DNA from: an uncultured Duodenibacillus sp.
Lineage (GTDB): Bacteria > Pseudomonadota > Gammaproteobacteria > Burkholderiales > Burkholderiaceae_F
NCBI GenBank assembly: GCA_944388865.1
Contig: CALXKM010000051.1
Location: 1-64,000, forward strand
Direction of reading: 5' to 3'
DNA: 64,000 bases
Position numbers and translations under genes: made by a program. Below, one piece after another: positions 27,536 to 35,162 of this stretch (the stretch's first letter is position 1; each line of letters opens with the position of its first letter). The notes below the pieces were generated by a model, which worked only from the letters and a program-made list of their open reading frames with translations, was not told the DNA's origin and did not search any database.

Positions 27536-28915
27536 TTAAACGTCAAGCACGAACATCTTTTGCAGTCGTCCTGCGTCATCGAGCCTGACGGCGTAGCGGC
27601 GCGGGTGCATACGCCACAGCAGACACTTGTCGACTTTTGCCTGAAGCTCAGCGGCTCTGTCTTGCAGTCCAGCGAAGAGTTCGTCGTGCACCTTTTCGAG
27701 CTCTCTTGCATGTCTGGCAATGGCCCCTGCGCGCTCAACGGCGCCGTCAGTCATAGCTCGGTGCGATTCGCTCTCCAAAGGAGCATGAGCAATGTGCGAG
27801 GCTGCCGCAAGAAGCGGCTTGACATCCGTAAAGGCCTCAAGATCGGTCACGATGTGGTTGGCGCAGCTCACCTCATGGGCGAAGGTATCACCGGCAACAA
27901 CGCGCAGCAAAGCACAGATGCGCAGCACGCGAATCGTCAGCTCACGCACATACATGTAGGCAATTGCGTGCAGCAACGCATCATCGGCATCTTCCATCGT
28001 CTTAACCGTCCGGGCGCGTTCGGCCACCGCCGCATCAATGCGCTCGGCATCAGCGCTGACCTCTTGGACGATTTCATCAATGCGCAAATGCACTTCTGAT
28101 GCGTTGATCTTCGGCTCGGATTGGCTTCGACAAAGTTCTTGCGCGATCGCCTGCAGTCTATCAAAGCGCTGCTTCCAGGCTGCCGCGGTCAGCGCGGCAA
28201 CATGCTCGGCCAAATGTTCAACACGATCTTGCAGCGCATGCATCTCAAGGGCAAGTTCGGAGTCAAGCTCGTGGGGCTTGTTGGTCGGGTTGAGCACGCA
28301 CCACAGAGCATGCACGCGGGAGTGTTCAGATTCGGCCTGCTTATCAATGCGCATCGCTTGACCGAGCTGCGTGCCGGTTTCATCAATTGCGCAAATCTGC
28401 AGATAGGACGGCGCGCTGTCTGTGCGCGCATATTCCCCTTTTTTGAACATCTCTTCGAGCACAGGCGCAAAGCTCACGGCAAAAATATGCCGTTCAAAAG
28501 CGCTTCCCGGCACCCAGGCAAGCTTGTTGGCTTGTTCAAATAGGCAATCAAGTCTGCGCATTTCTTGCTCAGAAACTTCAAGTTCGCGCCAAAATTCGCG
28601 GTCAATTTTGAAGGCACGCTGAATAAAAAGCTCGCTTGCAGACGGATCTTCATGCATTCTCGTGACGGCAAGCATCGTCGGGCGCTTAAGACCGACGGCA
28701 TCGAATGCGCGCACATCCTTGGGCTTTTTTACTGCACGTTCGGCTGGGTGTTCATTGGGAAGGGGGTGTCCTGCCTCATTGCGGCGCATAACAGAAGCTT
28801 TGGGCTTTTGGGCCGATTTGCGCTTGCTGCGAAGAAGCTGCCAGGCAAACCCCGCCAGTGCGGCTGCGCAGGCAATAAGAGAAACGGCAATGGTGCTGAT
28901 GTTGTCGACTGCCAT
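27536..28915 (-). CDS. Membrane-anchored coiled-coil protein of unknown function
   Basis: A 459-residue protein I do not recognise. An N-terminal hydrophobic helix (about residues 6-28, ISTIAVSLIACAAALAGFAW) followed by positive residues suggests one membrane anchor with the bulk in the cytoplasm. The topology resembles ZipA-like or chemotaxis-type single-span proteins but no such domain is evident. The middle (about 225-300) is strongly heptad-like (LALEMHALQDRVEHLAEHV), and the C terminus has further long helices and a short basic tail, LLWRMHPRRYAVRLDD. It is alone on its strand; codon use is like its neighbours. Could be a cell-envelope or division accessory factor, which is a guess. Confidence 0.7.
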   Translation of the reverse strand: MAVDNISTIAVSLIACAAALAGFAWQLLRSKRKSAQKPKASVMRRNEAGHPLPNEHPAERAVKKPKDVRAFDAVGLKRPTMLAVTRMHEDPSASELFIQRAFKIDREFWRELEVSEQEMRRLDCLFEQANKLAWVPGSAFERHIFAVSFAPVLEEMFKKGEYARTDSAPSYLQICAIDETGTQLGQAMRIDKQAESEHSRVHALWCVLNPTNKPHELDSELALEMHALQDRVEHLAEHVAALTAAAWKQRFDRLQAIAQELCRSQSEPKINASEVHLRIDEIVQEVSADAERIDAAVAERARTVKTMEDADDALLHAIAYMYVRELTIRVLRICALLRVVAGDTFAHEVSCANHIVTDLEAFTDVKPLLAAASHIAHAPLESESHRAMTDGAVERAGAIARHARELEKVHDELFAGLQDRAAELQAKVDKCLLWRMHPRRYAVRLDDAGRLQKMFVLDV

Positions 28916-29143
28916 AAGGAGACGTTCCCAAAAGAAATGATCACCGGTGTTTCGTATTCTGCGCTTGGCCGTCCTAGAAACTTCAGGCCTTGCTCAGAGC
29001 GCAAAATGCTACAGTCTGCAGAAGTCTTTAGCAAGACGGATGATGCTTGCGTCGTCCCGAAACAAGCGCCTTGCAGACGACACACAAGCAGCGCGATCGT
29101 TAGCTTTGAAACACCACGTTTTCTCTTGTCATATTCCCAAAAT

Positions 29144-29169
29144 TTGACGGAATTTTCTTTTGATACAAT
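29144..29169 (+). promoter_or_regulatory. Extended -10 promoter for the aldo/keto reductase
   Basis: TGATACAAT (29161-29169) is an extended -10 with TTGACG (29144-29149) upstream at an unusually short 14-bp spacing. It lies about 120 bp before the GTG start at 29290. The remainder of 28916-29289 contains no gene. Confidence 0.45.
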
Positions 29170-29289
29170 GAGGCCCCGATCAGCCTTTCGAGAAAAGAAC
29201 TGCATCCTTTCAGGACAAGGCCTCAACGACGGCAGCCAACGGTTTGTCATCGCAAAAAACAACAACGAATTCTTCAGGAAAAAAATACT

Positions 29290-30141
29290 GTGCCCACTAT
29301 TGCCAGCGGCTTCAAACTTTCAAACGGCGTGCGAATTCCATGCATCGGCTTGGGAACCTGGCAGGTTCCTGACGATCAGGAGCTCGTTGCGCATATCCAT
29401 GATGCAATTGAAATCGGCTATCGGCACATCGATACAGCGCACATTTACGGCAACGAACGATGCGTAGGCGAAGCAGTGCGTACATGCGGCCTGCCGCGCG
29501 AAAAAATCTTCGTCACCAGCAAGCTCTGGAACACGGACAGAGGCTATAAAGAGACGCTTGCTGCATTTGATCTGACGCTCAAAACACTCGGGCTTGAGTA
29601 TCTTGACCTTTACCTTATTCACTGGCCTGCCGCCAAGGGCGAGCCGATGACCTGGCAGAGCATCAATTCGGGCACCTGGCGCGCCATGGAAGAGATCTAC
29701 AAAAGTGGTCGTGTTCGCGCCATCGGCGTGAGCAACTTTCTGATTCATCATCTCGTGCCCCTGCTTGCCCGGGCCAACATCGCGCCGATGGTCAATCAGC
29801 TGGAATTTCACCCTGGCTACATGCAGCTGCCTACCGTACAGTTCTGCCAGCAGCGCGGCATACAAGTAAGCGCGTGGTCTCCCTTGGGGCGCGGCGCGCT
29901 CATTCGTCATCCGGTTCTATGCGAGCTCGGCAAAAAGTACGGTGTTTCAAGTGCTCAGATTTCTCTTCGCTGGTGTCTGCAGCACGGCGCAGTCGCTTTG
30001 CCCAAGTCGCTCAATCCGCAGCGTCGCCGCCAGAATGCTGATCTCTTTAGCTTCAGTCTGAGCAAGGAGGATATGGAACGCCTTGACAATTTGCCTCAAA
30101 CCGGCTTTTCGGGGCTTGATCCCGACCACGTCACATTCTGA
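29290..30141 (+). CDS. Aldo/keto reductase
   Basis: NADPH-dependent carbonyl reductase of the AKR superfamily, 283 residues, close to 2,5-diketo-D-gluconate reductase-like enzymes. The catalytic tetrad is visible: Asp and Tyr in YRHIDTAHIYGNE, Lys in FVTSKLWN and His in DLYLIHWPA. The cofactor region is present as IGVSNF, VNQLEFHP and the IPKS-like LPKSLNPQR. The GTG start at 29290 has AGGAA about 10 nt upstream and the protein begins as the family does (MPTIASGFKLSNGVRIP). The physiological substrate is unknown. Confidence 0.92.
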   Translation: MPTIASGFKLSNGVRIPCIGLGTWQVPDDQELVAHIHDAIEIGYRHIDTAHIYGNERCVGEAVRTCGLPREKIFVTSKLWNTDRGYKETLAAFDLTLKTLGLEYLDLYLIHWPAAKGEPMTWQSINSGTWRAMEEIYKSGRVRAIGVSNFLIHHLVPLLARANIAPMVNQLEFHPGYMQLPTVQFCQQRGIQVSAWSPLGRGALIRHPVLCELGKKYGVSSAQISLRWCLQHGAVALPKSLNPQRRRQNADLFSFSLSKEDMERLDNLPQTGFSGLDPDHVTF

Positions 30142-30195
30142 GAACTAAACTTTTGCTGTTGCCGAACATTCTCCCCAACGCAAGTTGCCGGGAAA

Positions 30196-30759
30196 ATGGT
30201 GCCGTTTCATTTCATGAAAAGCATACTGATTGCCGCACTTGTCATTATCATCGTCGCCATCCCGACCTGGATCATTGGCTCTTACGCCAAAACCAAGCCC
30301 GCTGCGCTTCATTCGCCTCGCTATAAAAGCGGCTTCGGCGGACTGATGTGGGTTTTCATCGTCGGGCAGATCGCCTGGTTTTTGCGGGCTGTTTGGGAGA
30401 CGACCTTCATCTCAAGCGAATTCTTCTTCATGCTTGCGCGCAATGAAGAGATGATGATGCAGGCTGCAGTGGCGATTCTTCCCACCGTTCTTGCTTTGTT
30501 TCTCGGCATTTGCGTGATTTACCAAATTGCCGCCAAAAGAACGCCCAACGCCGTGGGATCATCCATCATGATGCTTTGGGTCATGGGACCAGGCGTAGCA
30601 ATGTTTCAGAGCTGGTTTTTCAAGCTCGCGCTCACACAGGCCTCTCTGCTGCAGCTCTTTGGATGGGCCATCTTTTGGAGCATTTACTTCGCGGCAAGCC
30701 CTCGCGTTGCTCTAACCTACGGCACGCCCAGAGGAAGACGTCTGGCCGCCCAAGCTTAG
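30196..30759 (+). CDS. DUF2569-like membrane protein
   Basis: A 187-residue polytopic inner-membrane protein with about four to five hydrophobic segments. The SGFGGLMWVFIVGQI start after a lumenal loop, paired small helices and the ending FWSIYFAASPRVALTYG resemble the DUF2569 family, function unknown. Start ATG 30196 has CGGGAA upstream; ATG 30214 (MKSILIAALV) is also possible. Its stop overlaps by 4 bp, tail to tail, with the AlkZ-related gene. Confidence 0.7.
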   Translation: MVPFHFMKSILIAALVIIIVAIPTWIIGSYAKTKPAALHSPRYKSGFGGLMWVFIVGQIAWFLRAVWETTFISSEFFFMLARNEEMMMQAAVAILPTVLALFLGICVIYQIAAKRTPNAVGSSIMMLWVMGPGVAMFQSWFFKLALTQASLLQLFGWAIFWSIYFAASPRVALTYGTPRGRRLAAQA

Positions 30760-31496
30760 GGCCGTCGCCTTTTAGCTGAAGACGGTTTTGGGTTCTCCAA
30801 AAAGGCTCTTATCTGCGTTTCAGTTGCCTGCGGAGCAATTTCTCGAATACGGCGCACAAGAACCTCCAACGAGGCTTGCGGCGGGCAGCCTGTCTTGAGA
30901 ATATCCAAACCATACTCGTCTTCGGGTCTGGCATAGACAGCAAGCGGCCACCCGTAGGGCTGCTGATTTTTGCCTCTCCTACACTCAAATCCGACAATGA
31001 CCAGAAGCGTCGCATTCATCAACTCGGCAAAGGCAGCATCAGCCTCGCTTCTTGACAAGCCGAGCTCCTCTCGGAATGCCACGCCTTGCACCGCATCGCC
31101 TTGAGCAAGAGATCGCATCACCAAAAAACTGGTTTTGCTGATTTCTCCGGCTTCAAAAAGCTGCTGCACGCCGCGATTTTGTCTGCGTATATTGATGAGA
31201 TGCGGATAATAACGACGCGTGCAAAAGCCCAGCTTTTTTCTCAAAAACTTCCCGTAGATAATTTCGCTGTCAGCTCCAAACTCGTAGCGCCAATACCAAG
31301 GATTGAGCGCTTTGTCGGCCGACTCGAAATATCCTTCGGGAACGTGATCCTGCAAAGAGAAGCCGACGACGGCATTTCTCAAAAACGGCATGATACCGGC
31401 TTCAATAATGAACTCGGCCGCCTCGGAAGCAGTTTGCACCAACGCCGTATTGCTGCTTGAGATGATGTTTTTTTGCTGCTGAGCACAAGCGCACAT
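30756..31496 (-). CDS. AlkZ-related winged-helix protein
   Basis: The 246-residue protein contains the sequence pattern I recall from the AlkZ-related family (distant kin of HTH_42/AlkZ DNA glycosylases): NPWYWRYEFG, YGKFLRKKLGF, YYPHLINIRR, and ...FECRRGKNQQPYGWPLAVYARPEDEYG. The family has no established activity; the related AlkZ proteins unhook DNA interstrand crosslinks. It is the last gene of the class III ribonucleotide reductase operon, 14 nt after nrdG on the same strand, which suggests a role tied to anaerobic DNA metabolism. Assignment is by remembered motif, so the name is moderate in certainty. Confidence 0.6.
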   Translation of the reverse strand: MCACAQQQKNIISSSNTALVQTASEAAEFIIEAGIMPFLRNAVVGFSLQDHVPEGYFESADKALNPWYWRYEFGADSEIIYGKFLRKKLGFCTRRYYPHLINIRRQNRGVQQLFEAGEISKTSFLVMRSLAQGDAVQGVAFREELGLSRSEADAAFAELMNATLLVIVGFECRRGKNQQPYGWPLAVYARPEDEYGLDILKTGCPPQASLEVLVRRIREIAPQATETQIRAFLENPKPSSAKRRRP

Positions 31497-31510
31497 GGCT
31501 GCACCAAGCG

Positions 31511-32251
31511 CTAATTGCGTCTGAGAATGAAATTCTTAAAAAGCGACTGCAACTCTTTTTCAACCGCTTCTCCGGGCCAGTCGCCGGTGACCGGATCCAA
31601 TCCCGTTTCCAACCCCGGCGCCTTGCGGTAAATCTGCAGCGCAAAGGTTTGCGTTCCATGTTCGGCAAGCCATTTTGCCGTCTCAAGAACCTGTTCAATG
31701 GAAAAAAGCGCAGGATGCACGGTGCTGCGCGCCTCAAAGGCAACGCCGCTTGATCTGATGATCTCGTAGGACTCCAAAAAAGCCTCGCTGCCTGAAGCAA
31801 CCTGCAAAACGCGCTGAAAATGAGCCTCATCGCCAGGCACGGCCTTGACATCAAGGCCGACCCAATCGAGCCGGTCAATGATTTCGCGCAAATGGCGCGG
31901 ATAGGCGCCGCCCGTGTGCAACCCGACGAGCATGCCGCGACTTTTGACGGCATCTATAGCGCAAGACAGCGCTGGATCAACGCAGGGCTCGCCGCCCGAA
32001 AACACCACCGCATCAAGCAGCCCCTGACGCCGAGCCAAAAGCCTCTCGACGCGCTCCCAGCTCTCGTCGCCCGGCTGCGGCGCACGCGCCTGCATCCATG
32101 GATTGTGACAATAGACGCAGCGCCACGGACAGCCGCGCACAAAGACAACAGCCGAGAGCTTGCCGGGATAGTCAATGCTCGTAAAGGGAGTGACGGCCGC
32201 CACGCGCAATTGACAAGCGCGCACAGCGCCCTTGTTGAATTCCTGGCTCAT
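31511..32251 (-). CDS. nrdG: Anaerobic ribonucleoside-triphosphate reductase activating protein
   Basis: Radical-SAM enzyme (246 residues) that makes the glycyl radical on class III ribonucleotide reductase. The cluster motif CPWRCVYC in VVFVRGCPWRCVYCHNP is C-x3-C-x2-C, and FSGGEP is the SAM-binding GGE motif. The sequence resembles the NrdG subtype associated with NrdD2-type reductases. Start ATG 32251 (MSQEFNKGAVRACQL) was chosen because the longer frame overlaps the small upstream gene. It sits between the small glycyl-radical gene (19 nt gap) and the AlkZ-related gene, in one operon. Confidence 0.92.
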   Translation of the reverse strand: MSQEFNKGAVRACQLRVAAVTPFTSIDYPGKLSAVVFVRGCPWRCVYCHNPWMQARAPQPGDESWERVERLLARRQGLLDAVVFSGGEPCVDPALSCAIDAVKSRGMLVGLHTGGAYPRHLREIIDRLDWVGLDVKAVPGDEAHFQRVLQVASGSEAFLESYEIIRSSGVAFEARSTVHPALFSIEQVLETAKWLAEHGTQTFALQIYRKAPGLETGLDPVTGDWPGEAVEKELQSLFKNFILRRN

Positions 32252-32270
32252 GAGAGCACGGAAAATCTGC

Positions 32271-32447
32271 TTACTTCGAGCAGCTGCACTTTGATTCAAC
32301 GAAGTACTTGCGCTCTTCAAACTCGCCCTTCTTGCCGATGTTGAAGGACTGCACCGGACGGTGATAGCCCATCACGCGCGTCCAAACTTCGCAAGGCTGA
32401 CGTTCGCTGTCTTTGAGCTTGATTTCGTTTTGTTCATGTTGGGACAT
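32271..32447 (-). CDS. Stand-alone glycyl-radical peptide of class III ribonucleotide reductase
   Basis: A 58-residue protein that carries the C-terminal glycyl-radical segment normally fused to NrdD. It contains CEVWTRVMGYHRPVQSFN: the RVxGY core matches the class III radical site, with Gly27 as the predicted radical carrier, followed by NIGKKGEFEERKYF as in fused NrdDs, and a Cys-rich end (CSCSK). It has its own perfect Shine-Dalgarno (AAAGGAGG, 7 nt before ATG 32447) and is separated from the nrdD stop by 102 nt, so it is not a simple frameshift of nrdD. It is followed by nrdG, its activator. By analogy with GrcA/YfiD on pyruvate formate-lyase, it should dock onto NrdD to complete the active site. 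Confidence 0.85.
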   Translation of the reverse strand: MSQHEQNEIKLKDSERQPCEVWTRVMGYHRPVQSFNIGKKGEFEERKYFVESKCSCSK

Positions 32448-32549
32448 TTTCGTGCCTCCTTTCAAAGCAATTTGATCAATCTTTTGAACTAACCCGACGC
32501 GCAGCGCCTTTGCATAAAGCGATGCTGTGCATCAAGCAATGGTTTGTTT

Positions 32550-34610
32550 TTATGCGTGCGCTGCGTTCTGAGTTTTTTCAAGCGCCTCGCTCTTGTCGCG
32601 CTGATGCGCTGCCATCTTGGCTTTTTTGGCGGCAATGAGTTCTGCGTCGCACAGCGGACAGAAATCATGGCGGCCGGAGAGGTAGCCGTGCTTGGGACAG
32701 ATCGAGAACGTGGGAGTCACCGTAATGTAAGGCAGCCCAAAACGCGTGAGCGTGCGGCGAACAAGATCGCGGCAGGCTTGGGCCGAGCTGATCGCTTCGT
32801 TCATGTAAAGATGCAGCACCGTTCCGCCCGTGTACTTCTTCTGCAGATCTTCCTGCATCTCAAGCGCTTCGAACGGATCGTCGGTAAAGCCCACAGGCAG
32901 CTGAGACGAGTTCGTGTAGTAGGGATTGCTCGCGGTGCCGGCCTGCAGAATATCCGAAAAGCGCTTCTTGTCCTCCTTGGCAAAGCGATAAGTCGTCCCT
33001 TCAGCAGGCGTTGCCTCAAGGTTGTACATATGATCAGTTTCGGTCTGAAATTCAACGAGCCGTGCACGCACATGATCGAGAATCTTCACTGCAAAGGCGT
33101 GCCCAACCTCATCAGTGATGTCGTACTCATCATCAAAGAAATTGCGGATCATCTCATTGATGCCGTTGACGCCAATTGTCGAGAAATGATTTCTCAAAGT
33201 GCCCAAATAACGCTTGGTATACGGGAAAAGTCCCTGATCGATGTGATGCTGAATCACCTTGCGCTTGATTTCAAGCGACTGCTTGGCCAGATCAAGCAAG
33301 TGATCGAGCCGCGCAAACAACGCAGACTCATTGCCCTTGAAGAGGTAGCCCAGACGCGCACAGTTGATAGTTACCACGCCAAGCGAGCCTGTTTGCTCGG
33401 CAGAACCAAACAAGCCGTTGCCGCGCTTTAACAGTTCGCGCAGATCAAGCTGCAGTCGGCAGCACATCGAGCGAATCATGTTAGGCTTTAGCTCCGAATT
33501 GATGAAATTCTGGAAGTACGGCAGCCCGTAGCGCGCGGTCATTTCAAAAAGCGGCAGCACATTGGGGCTGTCCCAGTCAAAGTCCGGCGTGATGTTGTAG
33601 GTCGGAATCGGGAACGTAAACACACGTCCCTTGGCGTCGCCCTTCATCATGACTTCGATGTAGGCGCGGTTGATCATGTCCATTTCATGCTGCAGCTCGC
33701 CGTACGTAAAGGGCATTTCTTCGCCGCCGATCATCGGATGCTGTCCCTTGAGATCCTCCGGACATGTCCAGTCAAACGTCAGGTTCGTAAAGGGCGTTTG
33801 GGTGCCCCAACGGCTGGGTACGTTGAGGTTGTATATCATCTCCTGCATGCACTGCAGAACTTCTTCATAGCTCGAATTGTCCTTGCGGATAAAGGGAGCC
33901 ATGTAGGTGTCAAAGGAACTGAAGGCCTGAGCTCCCGCCCATTCGTTTTGCATCGTTCCCAAGAAATTCACAATCTGGCCTGTTGCCGAAGAAAGATGCT
34001 TGGGGGCACCGGCCTCCACCTTGCCCGGCACGCCGTTGAAGCCTTCGTTTAAAAGCGTACGCAGACTCCAGCCCGCGCAATAGCCCGAGAGCATGTCGAG
34101 ATCATGGATGTGGAAATCGGCATTGCGGTGCGCCAGACCAATCTCGGGCGTGTAGATGTAGTTGAGCCAATAGTTGGCAATCACCTTTCCCGATACGTTG
34201 AGAATCAGTCCGCCGAGACTGTAGCCTTGATTGGCATTGGCGTTGACGCGCCAGTCGACCTGATCAAGATACTCGTTGATCGAAGACTCAACGTCAACCC
34301 AGCTCTTTTTGGCATCGCGGCTCTTGGCGCGCTGCTCGCGATAGACAATGTAGGCACGAAGCGTCTTGAAAAAGCCTGCATCGAAAAGAGCGTGTTCAAC
34401 AGCGTCTTGAATCTCTTCAATATGCGGAGTCGAGACATTGAGTTCGCGCAATTTCGGCAGCACCAGCTGCTCGGTAATTTCTTCGGCACGCGCAGCCCCG
34501 AATTCTCCTGTTGCCTTGCCTGCGCGTTCTATTGCACGCGCGATCTTGCTCGAATCAAAATTCTTAACCGAACCGTCTCGCTTGATGAGATATTTGAGCT
34601 CCGAAGCCAT
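32550..34610 (-). CDS. nrdD: Anaerobic ribonucleoside-triphosphate reductase, catalytic chain without radical site
   Basis: Reduces NTPs to dNTPs without oxygen. The 686-residue protein has an N-terminal ATP-cone (about 5-95; YLIKRDGSVKNFDSSKIARAI), the barrel with NADFHIHDLDMLSGYCAGW and QTPFTNLTFDW, and the active-site region PNMIRSMCCRLQLD. It ends in a zinc-type motif CPKHGYLSGRHDFCPLC and then a charged tail, EKTQNAAHA. The RVxGY glycyl-radical motif that should follow the zinc motif is absent from this chain and is encoded separately at 32271-32447. First gene of the operon nrdD, radical peptide, nrdG, AlkZ-related, preceded by NrdR boxes. Confidence 0.95.
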   Translation of the reverse strand: MASELKYLIKRDGSVKNFDSSKIARAIERAGKATGEFGAARAEEITEQLVLPKLRELNVSTPHIEEIQDAVEHALFDAGFFKTLRAYIVYREQRAKSRDAKKSWVDVESSINEYLDQVDWRVNANANQGYSLGGLILNVSGKVIANYWLNYIYTPEIGLAHRNADFHIHDLDMLSGYCAGWSLRTLLNEGFNGVPGKVEAGAPKHLSSATGQIVNFLGTMQNEWAGAQAFSSFDTYMAPFIRKDNSSYEEVLQCMQEMIYNLNVPSRWGTQTPFTNLTFDWTCPEDLKGQHPMIGGEEMPFTYGELQHEMDMINRAYIEVMMKGDAKGRVFTFPIPTYNITPDFDWDSPNVLPLFEMTARYGLPYFQNFINSELKPNMIRSMCCRLQLDLRELLKRGNGLFGSAEQTGSLGVVTINCARLGYLFKGNESALFARLDHLLDLAKQSLEIKRKVIQHHIDQGLFPYTKRYLGTLRNHFSTIGVNGINEMIRNFFDDEYDITDEVGHAFAVKILDHVRARLVEFQTETDHMYNLEATPAEGTTYRFAKEDKKRFSDILQAGTASNPYYTNSSQLPVGFTDDPFEALEMQEDLQKKYTGGTVLHLYMNEAISSAQACRDLVRRTLTRFGLPYITVTPTFSICPKHGYLSGRHDFCPLCDAELIAAKKAKMAAHQRDKSEALEKTQNAAHA

Positions 34611-34770
34611 TGCCTGCTTGCTCCTTTGATGTATGAGGGAATCCTTTCTTTGTGGGACAGCGGCCGATGCACCGCTCTCTTCTCGCCAGAAAGCAAAAAA
34701 ATGCGAACAGACCGTCGTCCTCGCAAGATATCAAACCTTCCGTCTTTCCGGCAATAGTTCTAAAGACGGG

Positions 34771-34823
34771 CACAATATACCACCCCTAGCGATAGGTTTA
34801 GTCAATGCACACAATATATTGTG
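34771..34823 (-). promoter_or_regulatory. NrdR boxes and nrdD promoter
   Basis: The perfect palindrome CACAATATATTGTG (34810-34823) matches the NrdR-box consensus. A second, half-conserved copy CACAATATACCACC (34771-34784) lies 39 bp away. On the minus strand the second box contains the extended -10 TGGTATATT, with TTGACT (plus 34800-34805) upstream at a long 20-bp spacing. A repressor bound at both boxes would cover this promoter, so dATP-dependent repression by NrdR of the nrdD operon is likely. Confidence 0.75.
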
Positions 34824-35000
34824 CGCAATTACGACATCAGAAACTATTGGCACTTATGCGTTAAGAGCTCTGTCGAAACCTGTCCCAACGCCTGCTCAAG
34901 GCTTTTTTCTAATTTGTATCAAAACATTTCTTCTGAGAATTAAGCTCAAGAATAGGTGATTTTACCTATGAGAAAATACCCAAAAACACGAAGAAATAAG

Positions 35001-35157
35001 ATAAAGTGCGTAGTGCAGTAGGCGACAGCCTGGTTGCCTCCCTGTGCGGCAAACTCCCGAGGGGCCGTTTTCGAAGCCCTCCCTCTTCGAAAGCGAGCAT
35101 TGAAGTTTGCTGCATTCTTTGAATGCCTGACCCATTTCCCTGGTCAGGCTATTTTTT
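35001..35157 (+). ncRNA. Predicted structured small RNA
   Basis: No open reading frame explains this segment, yet it folds in an ordered way and ends in a terminator. Visible stems: GGCGAC/GTTGCC (35021-35026 with 35033-35038, one G-U); a long-range stem GCGGCAAACT/AGTTTGCTGC (35046-35055 with 35104-35113, one G-U) enclosing TTTCGAAG/CTTCGAAA (35069-35076 with 35085-35092, perfect); a small ATTC/GAAT stem (35114-35124); then the terminator hairpin. It lies between the divergent nrdD promoter and the convergent rng gene. It does not match tmRNA, SRP RNA, RNase P RNA or any riboswitch that I recognise. The 5' end is uncertain. Confidence 0.6.
35125..35157 (+). terminator. Rho-independent terminator of the small RNA
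   Basis: GCCTGACC (35125-35132) pairs perfectly with GGTCAGGC (35142-35149), followed by TATTTTTTAT. Its T-run is only on the plus strand, so it ends a plus-strand transcript although no protein gene precedes it; the nearest gene (rng, stop at 35163) is on the minus strand. Confidence 0.85.
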
Positions 35158-35162
35158 ATGCT

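Noticed and set aside
27397..27738. Minus-strand frame with a basic C terminus across the nnr/27536 junction
   Set aside because: It overlaps the 459-residue gene in another frame and spans two terminator-like stem-loops; the basic tail reflects those palindromes.
32544..33431. 295-codon plus-strand frame opposite nrdD
   Set aside because: Antisense shadow with no family features.
35001..35157. 6S RNA, SRP RNA or tmRNA identity for the structured RNA
   Set aside because: None of the known landmarks (6S closing stem and bubble, SRP GNAR loop, tmRNA tRNA-like ends) is visible, so no name was assigned.
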